From NCBI GenBank assembly GCA_022494885.1, contig JAGVSM010004985.1, positions 310,001 to 374,000 on the forward strand: DNA of 64,000 nucleotides. The letters are read 5' to 3'. Positions 19,159-29,990 of the stretch are shown here, piece by piece. How positions within the stretch are numbered: position 1 is the stretch's first letter; each line of letters starts with the position of its first letter. The DNA comes from Micrasema longulum (taxonomy: Eukaryota; Arthropoda; Insecta; Trichoptera; Brachycentridae). The notes beneath the pieces were generated by a model. The model did no database searches, was not told where the DNA came from, and saw only the letters and a list, made by a program, of their open reading frames with translations. The position numbers and the translations under genes were made by a program.

Positions 19159-19752
19159 TAGTAGAGCCAATTAAATAGGTCACATTTGACATTTGTCGGT
19201 TTTAGCTTCTTAGTGAGGTGACCTGCTTAAAAACATCGATTAAAGTTAATGAATCGATTCGGACTTCAAACATAATATATGTGAATTGAATTCAGTTACT
19301 TTAAAAAGGTCCTTATAGGTACTGTAATTTTATTTTAAAAATCGTAAGTCAAATCCCTGTCCCAAAATAATAATTTTCTATTGTAAACTTGAGGAACAAA
19401 ATAAGATAAGTACATAATTTAACAAAATTATTAACATTCGATTTTTCTGGGTAACATCCCTAGTGTTTAAAAAGAAAAAAGGTTCACTAATGCAACATTG
19501 TAACGACGTTTAGACAGAAACAGAAACAGAAAAAGTTTGTTATGTTTGGAATGGTTTATTAGTGAATGTAAATCGTAAAATTACCTTCTTTTGTCATTAT
19601 TACAATAAATATGTAATCGTAATTAAAAAAGGTTAAGCAATTGTGCAGTTCTAAATTCGAAAAATAAATAATATTTTATTACCGGGCTTACAAGGTTATG
19701 TTGTTGAATTTTGATGAAGTGTCAAATGTGACCCATTCAATTGGCCACACTG
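19159..19752. mobile_element. MITE, 594 bp, TA target duplication
   Basis: About 36 bp imperfect terminal inverted repeats read TAGTAGAGCCAATTAAATAG at the left and CAGTGTGGCCAATTGAATGG at the right (reverse complemented). Both continue into GTCACATTTGACA.TT and are bounded by TA on both sides. The interior has no transposase frame. TIR start CAGT plus TA duplication places it with Tc1/mariner-type mobilisation. It sits about 260 bp upstream of the candidate first exon at 20013. Confidence 0.75.
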
Positions 19753-20012
19753 TAACAACGTGTTTCTACAACTCCATTTTGTCCTTACCCATGCAGAGAA
19801 TATGTCACAAGCTTCCCTCTTGTTTTATTTTCCACGCAACAATAATGTACCTCAAAACGTGCAACTGACAAGCAGTACCTAAATGACTGTATAGTGACGT
19901 GCGTGTTCTTTTTATATTTTAAACGATAAAGCTGAGCCAACGTTGACCAGACCGATAGCTCTTAATAAAATAACTGTGCCAGCATCACCTTGACCACTAA
20001 CTTTCCAGCAGT

Positions 20013-20044
20013 ATGCCAGCACCACATCCTCAGGACATCAGGAG
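20013..20044 (+). CDS. Candidate first coding exon of a two-exon microprotein
   Basis: ATG at 20013 starts MPAPHPQDIR and ends in an ideal splice donor (AG|GTAAGTG at 20044/20045), leaving two bases of a codon. Upstream, CCACTAACTTTCCAG ends at 20008 and could be a branch point plus acceptor, so the exon may start at 20009 behind a non-coding exon. The acceptor-led exon at 22131-22221 is in compatible phase: the split codon becomes AGT (Ser). The joined product would be 40 residues. No family is recognised. Chance co-occurrence is possible, and exon 1 could also splice to something outside this window. Confidence 0.3.
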
Positions 20045-20640
20045 GTAAGTGAAATTGTGCATCTTTTTCTTCCTTCATACTTGACAAGGTATTGGAAATT
20101 TTACTATCGTCTTTGATTTTCTTAGCCATCGAAAAAAAAGAAGATTGAGAATCTTACCGACTGACAGCTAAATTTTTGTATATAGTTTTAATAGAGTGTC
20201 TATTACAGAAAAATATACATAAGAAAATAGCCTTTTTATTTATTGTGATAAACCATTTGTTGATTCTCTGATCATGATTGTTTTCGTAATTTATATGTGT
20301 CCACTCTAAAGATGAAATTTAATTAACATTTCTAATTTAGTTACGTTTTGCATAAACTTTTTATGGCTTATTAGTGTAGTAAAAAAGAAGAAAAATATGT
20401 TTTACAATAATAATATCAAGAAAAATAACATTAAAAAAATTAAAAAAATATATTGTAGAGATTAACAAACATAATCTAAAAACAGAATAGCCTCTTAAAA
20501 TATTAAGAGAAAACATTATAAAATAGAATTGAAAAATACATAAAAATATTTAAATCGCACTAAAAAAAAACAACATTGTTATTAGGCAGCTACCTACACT
20601 GTTCCATATTCGAAACACCGCGTAATTTGATATCACGACT

Positions 20641-20865
20641 AGGTTATGAATTTCTTATTCAAAATTCTTATCGTCACAAAGTCGCCCCCGAGTAGCGCCT
20701 GCTAACGTCACTCAACATAAACATCCTCATTTTTATTAAAGTATTTTTGCTACGCTATGAATTTCTCATATAAAATATTCGTAACGCCACAAAGTCGTCC
20801 CTGAATAGCGTCTACTGACATCAATCAACACAAATATAATCATTTTAATTTTGCTTTAATCGGAT
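20641..20865. repeat. Two-unit 111 bp tandem repeat
   Basis: Two adjacent units share TATGAATTTC, CACAAAGTCG, AGTAGCG or AATAGCG followed by CTGCT/CTACT, and AAT..TTTTA at a spacing of 111 bases (TATGAATTT begins at 20645 and 20756). They differ at many positions, so the duplication is old. Each unit is richer in G+C than the surroundings. Nothing suggests coding. Confidence 0.65.
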
Positions 20866-21424
20866 ACGCCACAAATTTAAAAAAAAGACAGACCGTGCAA
20901 TAGTTTTAAAATCAAACCTTTGGTATATAATAATTAAATGAATTTAATAGTTTATAATTCAATGATGTGATATTATCTTAACACTTAAGCGTGTTAACGT
21001 AATCGAGCGATAGTACAATGTGAAAACAATTATGCAATAGAAAGTTGTTTTATTATTCAATTACTCATTGCACAATTCATAATAAGGTCATTAAATTCGG
21101 TACCTACTTGTCTTTCGAAAATTTTAACTAGTGTTGTAGTGATGCAACTGACCTTTGAAAAAAAAGGTAACCAATCACATCTTATCACATTTGACAATGA
21201 ATCTCAAAAATGTGATTTTTATTTTACGGATTAAATTAAATTTGTGTAAACTGTGAGAGATTGTTTTTAATTTTATAAACATTTTTTTGGTATAACCCAC
21301 ATTTTGCCAATCATAACATAATGTATCAAGGGGAGTCAATATTATGTTTAAAAAAATATTTTGATTACGCCATAGAATTATAATATACCAGAAGGCGCGT
21401 AGAACCAAGTTTGCATACATTGCA

Positions 21425-21555
21425 CTGTGTCTAAAAGTCTGTCTAATGCCCCTCCCCTGCACAAAATCCCGCCTGCGCGCATGCGTGAAGTGGCCGAGTA
21501 ATGTCGCCAGACCGCAAACAATATATCATCATAACACAAAGATAAGATAATTTTG
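21425..21555 (+). repeat. Fragment of the repeat at 62139-62940
   Basis: Matches 62195-62315 in the same orientation: CGCGCATGCGTGAAGT, GCCAGACCGCAAA and ATAACACAAAGATAAGATAA. It is a diverged internal piece without terminal repeats. Confidence 0.55.
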
Positions 21556-21660
21556 TTTCACATTTTACCAAAAAAAATATTTTACTGACTGGATAGTATA
21601 AAACAGATTAGGTAAACGTAAAAAAAAATTGAATTAATATTTAGTAATAAAGTAAATTAA

Positions 21661-21790
21661 CAATGTTCCGCTATTGCGGATTTGTCAGGGTGCCCAAGTT
21701 TACACGCTCTTTTTTGTTCGTCGATCCTTTTCTTTGCTATGCGCCCTGTTTGTCCTATGTACATTTTATCATATAAGATGAGTGCGCGTG
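21661..21790 (-). pseudogene. GIY-YIG endonuclease domain fragment, Penelope-like element
   Basis: The minus strand encodes ALILYDKMYIGQTGRIAKKR, then DEQKRACKLGHPDKSAIAEH and C. YIGQTGR with a downstream R..E (here R..DEQ) and SAIAEH is the signature of the GIY-YIG nuclease that Penelope-like retroelements carry after the RT. About 43 residues are legible without a stop. No RT adjoins it on the upstream (higher-coordinate) side. It shows that Penelope-like elements colonised this genome and supports reading the inverted terminal-repeat pairs elsewhere as Penelope-type. Confidence 0.75.
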
Positions 21791-21867
21791 AGTTTATTTG
21801 AGGTAAAATGAAAAGGATGAATTACAATTGAAGTTATTTGTAGTACTTACACACGGGTTACATCCTA

Positions 21868-22110
21868 TTATTTCGTAAACAAGGAATTTACAATAGCGAG
21901 CACTGGCGGAGAGCTGGTGGCCAGACAACACGAACTATCAAGATAAATTGTGTCGAGTATTTTAGATGTATGGTGTTTAGTAGCCTCGTCTAGGCTGACG
22001 TTGCAGCGGACTACGCGTTGCGGGCCAAACCAGATTTCGGACCTGCCAACATTACGGCTGTTGATGTTGCCCGCCACAATCACTTCTTTCTTTTGGGTTT
22101 AATGAATGTT
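21868..22110. other. Locally GC-richer segment, unidentified
   Basis: This stretch approaches 50% G+C, well above its flanks, and holds a 71-codon minus-strand frame (MIVAGNINSRNVGRS start) that I do not recognise. It ends at the polypyrimidine tract in front of the candidate exon at 22131. It could be a transposon piece or intronic host sequence. Confidence 0.3.
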
Positions 22111-22130
22111 TTTTTTTCTTTTTCCTACAG

Positions 22131-22221
22131 TCCCAAACGGAAACGTCGGAACAAATCCAACACGGCATCACCCGAAAAAGACATTGATAATAGTGACCGT
22201 GAAAACCTTCGCACCTATTGA
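22131..22221 (+). CDS. Candidate terminal coding exon (basic, NLS-like)
   Basis: A strong acceptor (TTTTTTTTCTTTTTCCTACAG, with a long T/C tract from 22110) is followed by one codon-completing T, then PKRKRRNKSNTASPEKDIDN and SDRENLRTY, then TGA at 22219. PKRKRRNK resembles a classical nuclear localisation signal, and the rest is acidic and Ser-rich. The phase fits the donor at 20044, giving a 2,086 bp intron. No consensus AATAAA is seen close after the stop. Unknown family; it may be an exon of a larger gene, or fortuitous. Confidence 0.3.
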
Positions 22222-23107
22222 ACATTATTTATTATTATTATTATTGACACATATAACAACCATTGCTGCATTCACATTGTTTTATTCCTGAATATGATGC
22301 AAAAAAGTTTAACTGTTAGGTTTTTCTATGGTTATGTCTACAGTAAAATATCACCTGTCATGTATCAGCGTGCTTAATTATCGAAGTTACACCAGCAGTT
22401 TTTAAAACAGAATTATTGAATTTTGTTATTTTCAATATATTTTTCTGATAATTAATTTCTATTTAAACGTCATGTTCAAAATTGATTTGATTAATCAAAC
22501 CATATTTGCGTGATATTCAATTTGACCTGTGTCCTGATATAAATCGATCCCTTGAACAAGGCAGTGTAGGGAAATCTGATCCAATTTAGCCCGGTATGCG
22601 GCAGGTGTGTTCCTAGTTCCTAGCTACTCGGCAGAGTGACCACTCAAAGTTTGATGTATCGCCCGCCCTTCGGGAGCAAAAAGGCTGAAGGGTTGTATCG
22701 AAAACAACATGTGTTCGTTACTAACCAAGAGTTTTGCATCCCACCAGTAAAACTCAACGTAATAGAATTACAGTTTTTTTTAATGTATCAAAGACATTTT
22801 TATAGTATGTTCAAACTTTTCTGGACAAATATTGTTTTAAACTCCACTTCATATGTGGTTGATTATAAATAAAATTAATATCTACTTATTTTAATTAACT
22901 CCTAAGAAGGTTAAATTCATTACATTTCCAAGTAGATTTAGACATACATAGGACAGATCATAGGCCCTGTAAACGCCTAGACTTATATAATATACCCTTT
23001 TGTATTTTGTGCACCTCTGGAGTGATAGTTTATTTTTATTTAATTCGTTCAACGCCCAAGGGGCTTTTACATCAAAGAGTTGCATACAAAATATAACAGA
23101 CAAAAAT
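22222..23107. other. Unannotated stretch
   Basis: No gene was recognised. A short (TTA)n run lies at 22227-22243 and a short minus-orientation fragment of family E at about 22950-22990 (GATCATAGGCCCTGTAAACG). A 78-codon frame at 22636-22872 shows no recognisable domain. Confidence 0.35.
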
Positions 23108-23344
23108 AGTTTTTTTTATACTTTTATTTATTTGGGAGTTGAATTTAATATTTACCTTTCTTATTCCAAACAGGGTTAACATTTCAAAAAAGTTCATTTT
23201 TCTGCTTTTAGTAAGCTTATATTTTATTTTTAAGTGTTGGAATCAGGAAAGAGTGAAGATGAAACCACAAAAAACTCTTCAGGAGAAGCCGGCCTGCTGA
23301 CATTCATCAACGGGCCTTTCGTTCCTCGAAAGAATTTTCTCGGA
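23108..23344 (+). repeat. Interspersed repeat family G, copy 1
   Basis: Similar over about 230 bases to 56620-56880 in the same orientation: GGGAGTTG, CATTTTTCTGC, GGAATCAGGAA and AGAAGCCGGCCTGCTGAC. Neither copy has a conserved frame. Class unknown. Confidence 0.55.
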
Positions 23345-23438
23345 AGAATATTTCTGACGTCACGCGCGGAGTTATTTCAGAAACACAACACTTTGAAAAA
23401 TCATAGCGCTGATAATACAATATGTAAAAAAATTGCTT
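23345..23438 (+). repeat. Repeat family H fragment
   Basis: Contains TCTGACGTCACGCGCGGAGT followed by TATTTCAG and AGCGCTGATAATACAATATG, matching 2230-2333. It faces an inverted copy at 23735-23905, and the two ends share about 28 bases of inverted identity around TGACGTCA. Confidence 0.6.
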
Positions 23439-23734
23439 AGTTTAATATTCTACGAACGAATAAAAAAGAAGAAAAAAGACACAGAATTTCTTCATTGTAT
23501 TTGGGTATTTAGTGATCTGATTATTCAGTTTAGTATGTTAAAATTACATCGCACAATCAAATAACCGGTGTTGTATATTTTGAATCGTATGTATCTTATC
23601 TTTTCAATGAATTATTATTAAATACAACTTTATATTGTATTATTATATTCTTCAATTATTGTAATTTATTTACAGACCTATAATTTTACTATTGTATTAT
23701 ATTTACAGACTGCAAATCTGGCGTCCATACATTA

Positions 23735-23905
23735 ACGGACCAGAAATAACTCCGCGTGTGACGTCAGAGGTTTTTCTCTGACAGTTCTTCCAATTGGCTC
23801 GTTTACGGTGACAATGAAATCGGATATCCTTCAAAGTTCTCATATCATTGGATGGTTCCTATGAAACAGTGACGTCATTCAAAGTAGTGCTTTTTTTTTT
23901 TTTTT
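23735..23905 (-). repeat. Repeat family H copy
   Basis: Contains AATAACTCCGCGTGTGACGT, GATATCCTTC, CAGTGACGTC and TTCAAAGTAGTGC, the same series of landmarks as 42528-42725. A T-rich run follows at 23889-23905. No ORF. Confidence 0.6.
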
Positions 23906-24185
23906 TAAATTATCTCTTTTTTCGTACATTTTCAAGAAATTTCGTTCACAATTTAATGCTCTAATTTTTACAGCGCGCAAAAAATCATTTTTTTACATCC
24001 AATTTCCCGTAGAGCTGAAGTTCCTCATTAGATAAATTAAAATAAATATACCTTACTGATTTTAGTTTTTAAGTAAGTACAAATTGAAATATTTAAAAAT
24101 ACATTTCAACACCGATAAAATACATTTAATTATTTCATAGCAAAATTAATAACCATTAGTTAATATCTTTAGAATTGACAATGTT

Positions 24186-24395
24186 TTAAGTATGTCCAAA
24201 TGTTTGTTGACAGGATGGATTTTCTCCCTAGGGAGTTATTTAGATTTATTTATTGCAACAGAGAGGGAAAACATTTTTGAGAGGGGAATGTAGAAGTCTA
24301 GGCATTTACAGAGCTTGTGACCTGTCAATGGCTGGTTTGAGTGGCCACTTTATACACAGTGTAATATTCACCATTCTGCCCATGCTAAAAAATCC
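24186..24395 (+). repeat. Foldback family E, near-complete single arm
   Basis: A useful reference copy: TATGTCCAAATGTTTG, then TCTCCCTAGGGAG, AACAGAGAGGGAAAACATTT, TCTAGGCATTTACAGAG, GTGGCCACTTTA and ACCATTCTGCCCA. About nine copies or pieces occur in the window. The longest (50380-51627) shows that this ~150-210 bp unit forms the inverted arms of a larger element. Confidence 0.7.
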
Positions 24396-25729
24396 ACATT
24401 TCTTCAACTATTCCGTCTTTTGACTTTTGTGAAGTTGAAGAACTTAAACCCTTATCACGTGGGTGCGATTAATCTGATTGAACCAATTTAAGAACTTTAA
24501 TTTAAGAGCCATAAATTGATTTCAAATTTCTCATTTATTTAGTTCAATCTTACTACTGCTATTTAAGGTCGGATATCTTCTATTTTCAGTGTGGTTCAAA
24601 CTCTATAAGCGTTTAAATTGGTAGAATATAAACGGTACCGGACTAGACGAGAGTTTTGTGTATCTTTCAAGTCGAGACTTTTAGTGCTGCAATGAATTTA
24701 TAACGCTATTATATCCGAGGATTTATTTGACAAGAAGTTCCGCAGAAGTTTTTAGAACCGTTTAATAATTTATTCTTCCTGGGATTCAATGGAAGACTTG
24801 TCAAATTCATGCCAAATACATACATCACAAAATTAACAATTTAATGCAAAAAAAATGTGCACCAGAAAAATTGTTACACATATTTATTTATTTTTTTACG
24901 GTTTCATTAACCTTTTACATAATTACAATAAAACCAGTAAAAAAAATATAGCAAAATATAGCATTATATTAAAAAAGAATAAAACATCGAGAAATGTATA
25001 CAATGGTAAACAGTATTTAAAAATTAAAAAAATAAATATTACATCTGTAACAAATATAGACATTTACCTTAATAAAAGAAAGTTAAATTAAAGAAAATAG
25101 CAATTTTAAAAAAGAGGAAGAGAAGAAAAAAAAAGAAAAAGAAAGTGTAAAGAAAAGAAAAGTTAGAAAGTTTACTTCATGGTTTATAAAAATATTAAAA
25201 CTAAACAATAATAAACTTAAAAAATAATTACACTCACAAGAGTAAAGAGTTAAAACAAAAATGTAGAACCAATAATTATTTGAATTTTTAATTGTTCATT
25301 CTTTTTCAAAACACAGGACTTGATCATCAGCGGTGTGGTATAAAATAAATCTAAATTATTGCGGTATTGATTTGCAAGTAACTGCATGCGAATAATCGGT
25401 GAATTAAATAAATAATTAGTACCATTATGATGACTGTAAAACAAAAAAAATATGGAATATAACCAAAAAATATCCACACTGTCGTTAAAAGAAGTTATCA
25501 CGCGCCATTGTTCTTGGACTTTGCAATAATGGTGATTGGACTCATAAAGGTAATGAACCAAAATCAGTGATCAAATCCCATTTATACCTTATACCTTAGT
25601 CTTGTACAGGGGTCCAAATGTAAAAGAAAAACAAAAAAATAGTCTTGTTAGTCTATGCGGAATACGAAAGTTTATTGAAGTTACCAGTTTTGTGCATCTT
25701 TTTTTAAAATTATTATTATTAACATGTAA
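24396..25729. other. Unannotated AT-rich stretch with a polypurine tract
   Basis: No gene was recognised. 25082-25170 is almost pure A/G on the plus strand (AAGAGGAAGAGAAG and similar). Open frames at 24855-25091 and 25250-25561 have low-complexity K/N/I-rich compositions. Confidence 0.35.
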
Positions 25730-25802
25730 CATTAGGGATGAAGAGCATTTTACAGAATAAAATATGGAAATCTAGGTACTTACAAATGGAAGATTTACGA
25801 CG

Positions 25803-26045
25803 GTGTCCGTGGTGTAGTGATTAAAACGCTTGACTCACCACACACAAGAGGTTCCGGGTTCAATTCGCAGTGAAAACACAAAAATTAAAAAGCCTGTATG
25901 TTATGTGCTGCAATTCACTACTGTAATTGGGCCTCCTGGTCTGCGGTGGTGCAAGTAAAACCACAGAGTTGAAGAAATATAAATATTCTTCTATCTGTGG
26001 ATTTTCGTGAAGTCGAAGAGCTGAAGAAATACGGATTTCTAAAAC
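25803..26045 (+). mobile_element. SINE family C copy
   Basis: A tRNA-like head (box A: GTGGTGTAGTGATTAAAACG; box B: GGTTCCGGGTTCAATTCGC, an extended form) is followed by a body with GCTGCAATTCACTACTGTAA, GGGCCTCCTGG and GGTGGTGCAA, then a 3' part with GAAGTCGAAGAGCTGAAGAA. Related copies are at 28125-28262 and 47510-47625. A short plus-strand family-E piece (25730-25792) precedes it. Confidence 0.7.
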
Positions 26046-26048
26046 ATA

Positions 26049-26200
26049 CTTCCATATTTTCTTCTCTAAAAGTGCATTGACTTTCATATTTCCTTCTCTA
26101 ATAGTGGATAGACTTTCATATTTCCTTCTTTAAAACGTTTTCCGTCTCTGTTGTAATATATCAATCTAAAAATTTCAGTAGGGAGTAAAATACAGTATTT
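26049..26200 (-). repeat. Family E fragment with a 32 bp internal tandem repeat
   Basis: The segment CTTTCATATTTCCTTCTCTA...TAGA repeats with period 32 across about 26049-26141 (2.7 units). It then continues as the reverse complement of the family-E AGAGAGGGAAAACATTTT block. Replication slippage inside one repeat copy explains it. Confidence 0.55.
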
Positions 26201-28124
26201 TTCTACAAGCGTTAGAGCAAACTGAAAATATATATTTTTTTTACTTTAAACCACTAAATAAGCTATTTAATCAACTTGTTTCGGGTTGATTAATTGAACG
26301 TAGTTATGCAGAAATCAACCAGCCATAGAAAAAGGAAACTGAGAATAATGACTGCTTTATGACACGAGTGAATAATCAAATCGATACAACAGTTAGAATG
26401 TTTTTGACTTTGACAAATGATAAACAATGAATACATTCGTTTTTTCATATTACAAACAAGAATCTAACTATGTATTTGACCAGTTTAAATGCTTTTTAAA
26501 GTACCGTCCGATTTTTTTAGTGCTGTGGGTGTTTTTTGCAAATTGAGAAATGCCCGTTTCGTAATCGACACTACTTTCAAAAGGTGATTATTACAGTTTT
26601 TTGTGTGAAAGCGGTCTGGCTATTATTAGCAAAACATAGAATTGACCTTACCGCACCCGATAACACTAATATATTTATTTTTTTAAATTAAAGACTGCTT
26701 TCTGCATAACAACGATCTAATTATCTTCAAAATGGTCGACTTTATTATAACGATATTAGAAAATATATATAAGAATGCGTACAAATGTAAGCTTTGCTCT
26801 CAATTTTTTTTCTTCTCACATATCTACGTTATTTTAATTTTATTTCATTTCGTTGGAAAGCCAACATACATTTATAAATTTATAAGATACATTTACATTA
26901 TAAATACATATGATATAATCCAATTAGAAGCTTCCACGTAATATTGTTATTGTAAATGTTGTCACATAAAAATTATACATAACATAAAATAACACAACTT
27001 ACAATATTACTAAAAACGTAAATATAATACATATAAAAAACAAATCTACTTTGGAATATTGGTCACACAGTTACACATTGTAATACATTACAACTACAGT
27101 TGACCATACATTGAACATTTTTTATGTGTCTACATTCAGAACTGCAGATAACCTGCGGATTCAACACGCAACATAACTTGGATTTTTTTTAGATTTCATT
27201 TTTAAAGGAAGTTAAAAATATGTAATTCATATTATATTTAATTTCATTGATGATTACACATATTGCAGGTTCTATTAACAAATGAATTTTGAAAAGATTT
27301 AGTGGAATTGTTATATTACAACCAGTGAAACAAAATAAAATATTTACACTTTTCCCAAATTATAACGAGTCATTTAAAAGGCCATGCAATGTTCTGTTGA
27401 CAAATCCGAACGGCATTTATTTAGCCCACTTCCTACTCATTAGTCATGAAAAACGCTTCGTTTTGCTTTGACGAAGTGCCAAAGGCTATCCATTTTATCG
27501 ACTTTATTACGAAATTAACACCGGTGTAGATATAAAAATATTTTTCCTCGTTGATCGCCGAGTTTGTCTCCAGCCGATCAGAAAATGACAAAGGGAAAGA
27601 GGGATGGAACTTTTCACTTGTCTCTCTCTTCTCGGTCATTATTCCGCTCGCTTTTATCGTTTTTCATCAAATTTGATTATTTTTCTGTCCAATTTGCATG
27701 TTGATGGTAACAGCGTACAACTTGTTGCGAAATAATATATTCCGGGGCTATTCCGCGTTTTTACGATTCATAAAATGCTAATCTTGAATGAAATTTTTGT
27801 ACCTGGCAAGAAAATTAATCAGAAATGCCGGAAAGAAATAAATATTCTTCTACATACGTTTCCGGTATTAAATTAAAGTGTTTAAAAAGCCCTTTAAATA
27901 GTTCATAAAATATAAAGTAAGCATTTTCTTTAACTTAAAAACTTTCTTGAATTATTTAATTTGAACCATTATTTTCTTAGTATTTATTTACGCAACGTTT
28001 TTTTAAATACATTTTTTACTGCGTCATGTCAACTTGAACCTATTCATGTAGGTGCCTATAATATAAAACATAAACTCTATGCATATAGGTATCAATAAAC
28101 ATCTAATGTGATTTCATAATTAAT
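26201..28124. other. Unannotated stretch
   Basis: I see no RNA gene, recognisable exon or repeat shared with the rest of the window. 27480-27660 is somewhat richer in G+C with pyrimidine-rich tracts (CTTGTCTCTCTCTTCTCGGT) and could hold a promoter or UTR, but nothing confirms that. Confidence 0.3.
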
Positions 28125-28262
28125 TGGCGGCCGAAGGTTCCGGGTTCGATTCCCGGTCATAACACAAAAAAATAAATGTAATTTTTCTCAAGCCTGGGTG
28201 TTCTGTGATGTAATTCACCACTGCAATTGGGCCTCCTGGCCTGTTGTGGTGCAAAAAAAAAA
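28125..28262 (+). mobile_element. SINE family C, 5'-truncated
   Basis: Starts just before an extended box B (GTTCCGGGTTCGATTCCCGG) and continues through CAAGCCTGGGTGTTCTGTGA and CAATTGGGCCTCCTGGCC, ending in an A-run. Box A is not recognisable. Confidence 0.65.
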
Positions 28263-28319
28263 AAGAATATTTTAATCTTCCTTTTCAAAATTATTTATTG
28301 GTTTTGTCAGATATGATAA

Positions 28320-28735
28320 ATGTTCTTTATCTCTTTGTAATATGTTAATGTCAACAGCTCCCCGGGGATTTGAATCATGTTCTTGTCTACAAAAATTTAG
28401 ACAAACTCAAAATACTGTTGATAAATCCACCTGGTCCACGAAGACGTATAGAAATTGAAAAAAAAATCGGTGTTGTTGCCTAGTATTTAGGTGAAATAAT
28501 TCAATTAGATGAATCTCATCCGCACAAATAAAAGTTTTAGCTCTTTGACTTTACAAACATGAACAAATGAAAGGATTGAAGGAATAAAGATGTTTAAATA
28601 TGGACAGAATGGTGAATGTTACACAATGTGTAAAGTGGCCGCTTAAACCAGTCAATGACAGGTCATAAGTTATGTAGATGCCTAGACTTCTATAATTACT
28701 TCTCTAAAATGTTCTTCATCTGTGTTGTAATATGT
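28320..28735 (-). repeat. Foldback family E, two collinear pieces
   Basis: 28320-28425 carries the outer end (CTCCCCGGGGATTTG; CTTGTCTACAAAAA) and 28590-28735 the inner part (AGAATGGTGAATGTTACACA; TAAAGTGGCC; AGATGCCTAGACTTC), both in minus orientation. The order relative to each other suggests two separate insertions or a rearranged copy. Confidence 0.5.
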
Positions 28736-29130
28736 TAAAATGTCATAATATTTGCTATCGCAAATTTTTAACAAGATTGCAGATTCCCACTATGCCAAAT
28801 ATAAACTTTTTATACTAACTGATTTGACTATCATACATGTAATTCGATTCCTAACAAGGTTGACAACAAAAAGGTATTTTTTAAAGAAAATAACTGTTTT
28901 TAATGTTTTTTTATCTACTTATTTTAATAATCCAACAAAATAAACACAAATATTACAAAGTTTACAAAATATACATTTTTTTATTGTTTTTTTTTTTTTT
29001 TTTGATGTAGCCCATAGGCACGTTCCAGAGTGTCAGTGTATTATTTACTTTTTACATGAGTGTACTTTCACATCAATTACAATTAAAGTTTTTTTTTTTA
29101 AGTTAAGAATTTCGATAATAAGATTAAAAA

Positions 29131-29391
29131 TATATCGTCGTTAAACATCAAATATGGGCTATGTGACTCGGAGCACATTCTAAAAAAAACATCAAAATGC
29201 GACTTTTTGGCATAAAGTGATTAATATTTTTAATAAATGCATTACTTTATTGAAAGACACTGTATTTTTCCTACTTCGTCTACACACAGAAGTGTTATTT
29301 TCGGTTTAGTTATTTTTTTAATCGTTTTTATCGATTTTCTCAGAATGTGCTCCGAGTCACATGGCCCTTATTTGATGTGCAACGAAGATAT
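29131..29391. mobile_element. Hairpin MITE, 261 bp, ~55 bp inverted arms
   Basis: The left arm contains ATCAAATATGGGCTATGTGA then CTCGGAGCACATTCT. The right arm (reverse complemented) contains ATCAAATAAGGGCCATGTGA then CTCGGAGCACATTCT. The outer bases TATCGTCGTTAAAC and TATCTTCGTTGCAC also pair. A 145 bp AT-rich centre has no frame. Arms longer than the spacer half-length suggest a foldback MITE; transcription across it would give a long hairpin RNA. A target duplication is not clear. Confidence 0.65.
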
Positions 29392-29730
29392 GTTAAAAAA
29401 GAAAATACAAAAAAAGACAAAATACTTTGTAATATAAATTATATTTTGATATATGAGACATATTCTTTTACAATAATAAATTTAGTTTCAATTACTCCTT
29501 TACTAGCCGCCTAGAACAAAGTGGTATATAAATATACCACCAGAATTGAGGTACTTACTTATTTTCAAACATTTCGTATTAATAATAAAGCCTAGTCACA
29601 AGAGTACTAACGTACGTCAGTCTTCCACTCAGATTTTTCAAATGCAAAAGGTTTATTATCTAAAGAACATATTATATTGGGTTTGAAAAACTAACGTCTT
29701 TAACACAAAATACGTGTCTTATGGAGGGTT

Positions 29731-29990
29731 GTCGGCCACGTGTTGTAATGGTCAGCGCGTTTGCCTGCGATGCAAGAGGTCTCGAGTTTGATTTCCGACA
29801 TGGTTAAAACGAAATTTTTATTTTTAAGGATGTTTTCACACTAAAATATTTTTCATAGTACCCGGACTGGTACCTAAAGAGTAAGACTAATCTTACCTTC
29901 ATGTAGCGAAAAATGATCACGATACGCTGCGATTGGTGTACCAACTCAGTGCCCTATGCACCATTAGCTTCGAAAAGGGAATGAGAATGA
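29731..29990 (+). mobile_element. SINE family A, full length
   Basis: Runs from GTCGGCCACGTGTTGTAATG to the GGGAATGAGAATGA tail, including the GGACTGGTACCTAAAG and GGTGTACCAACTCAGTG blocks. Box B is slightly damaged (GAGTTTGATTTCC). Confidence 0.85.
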
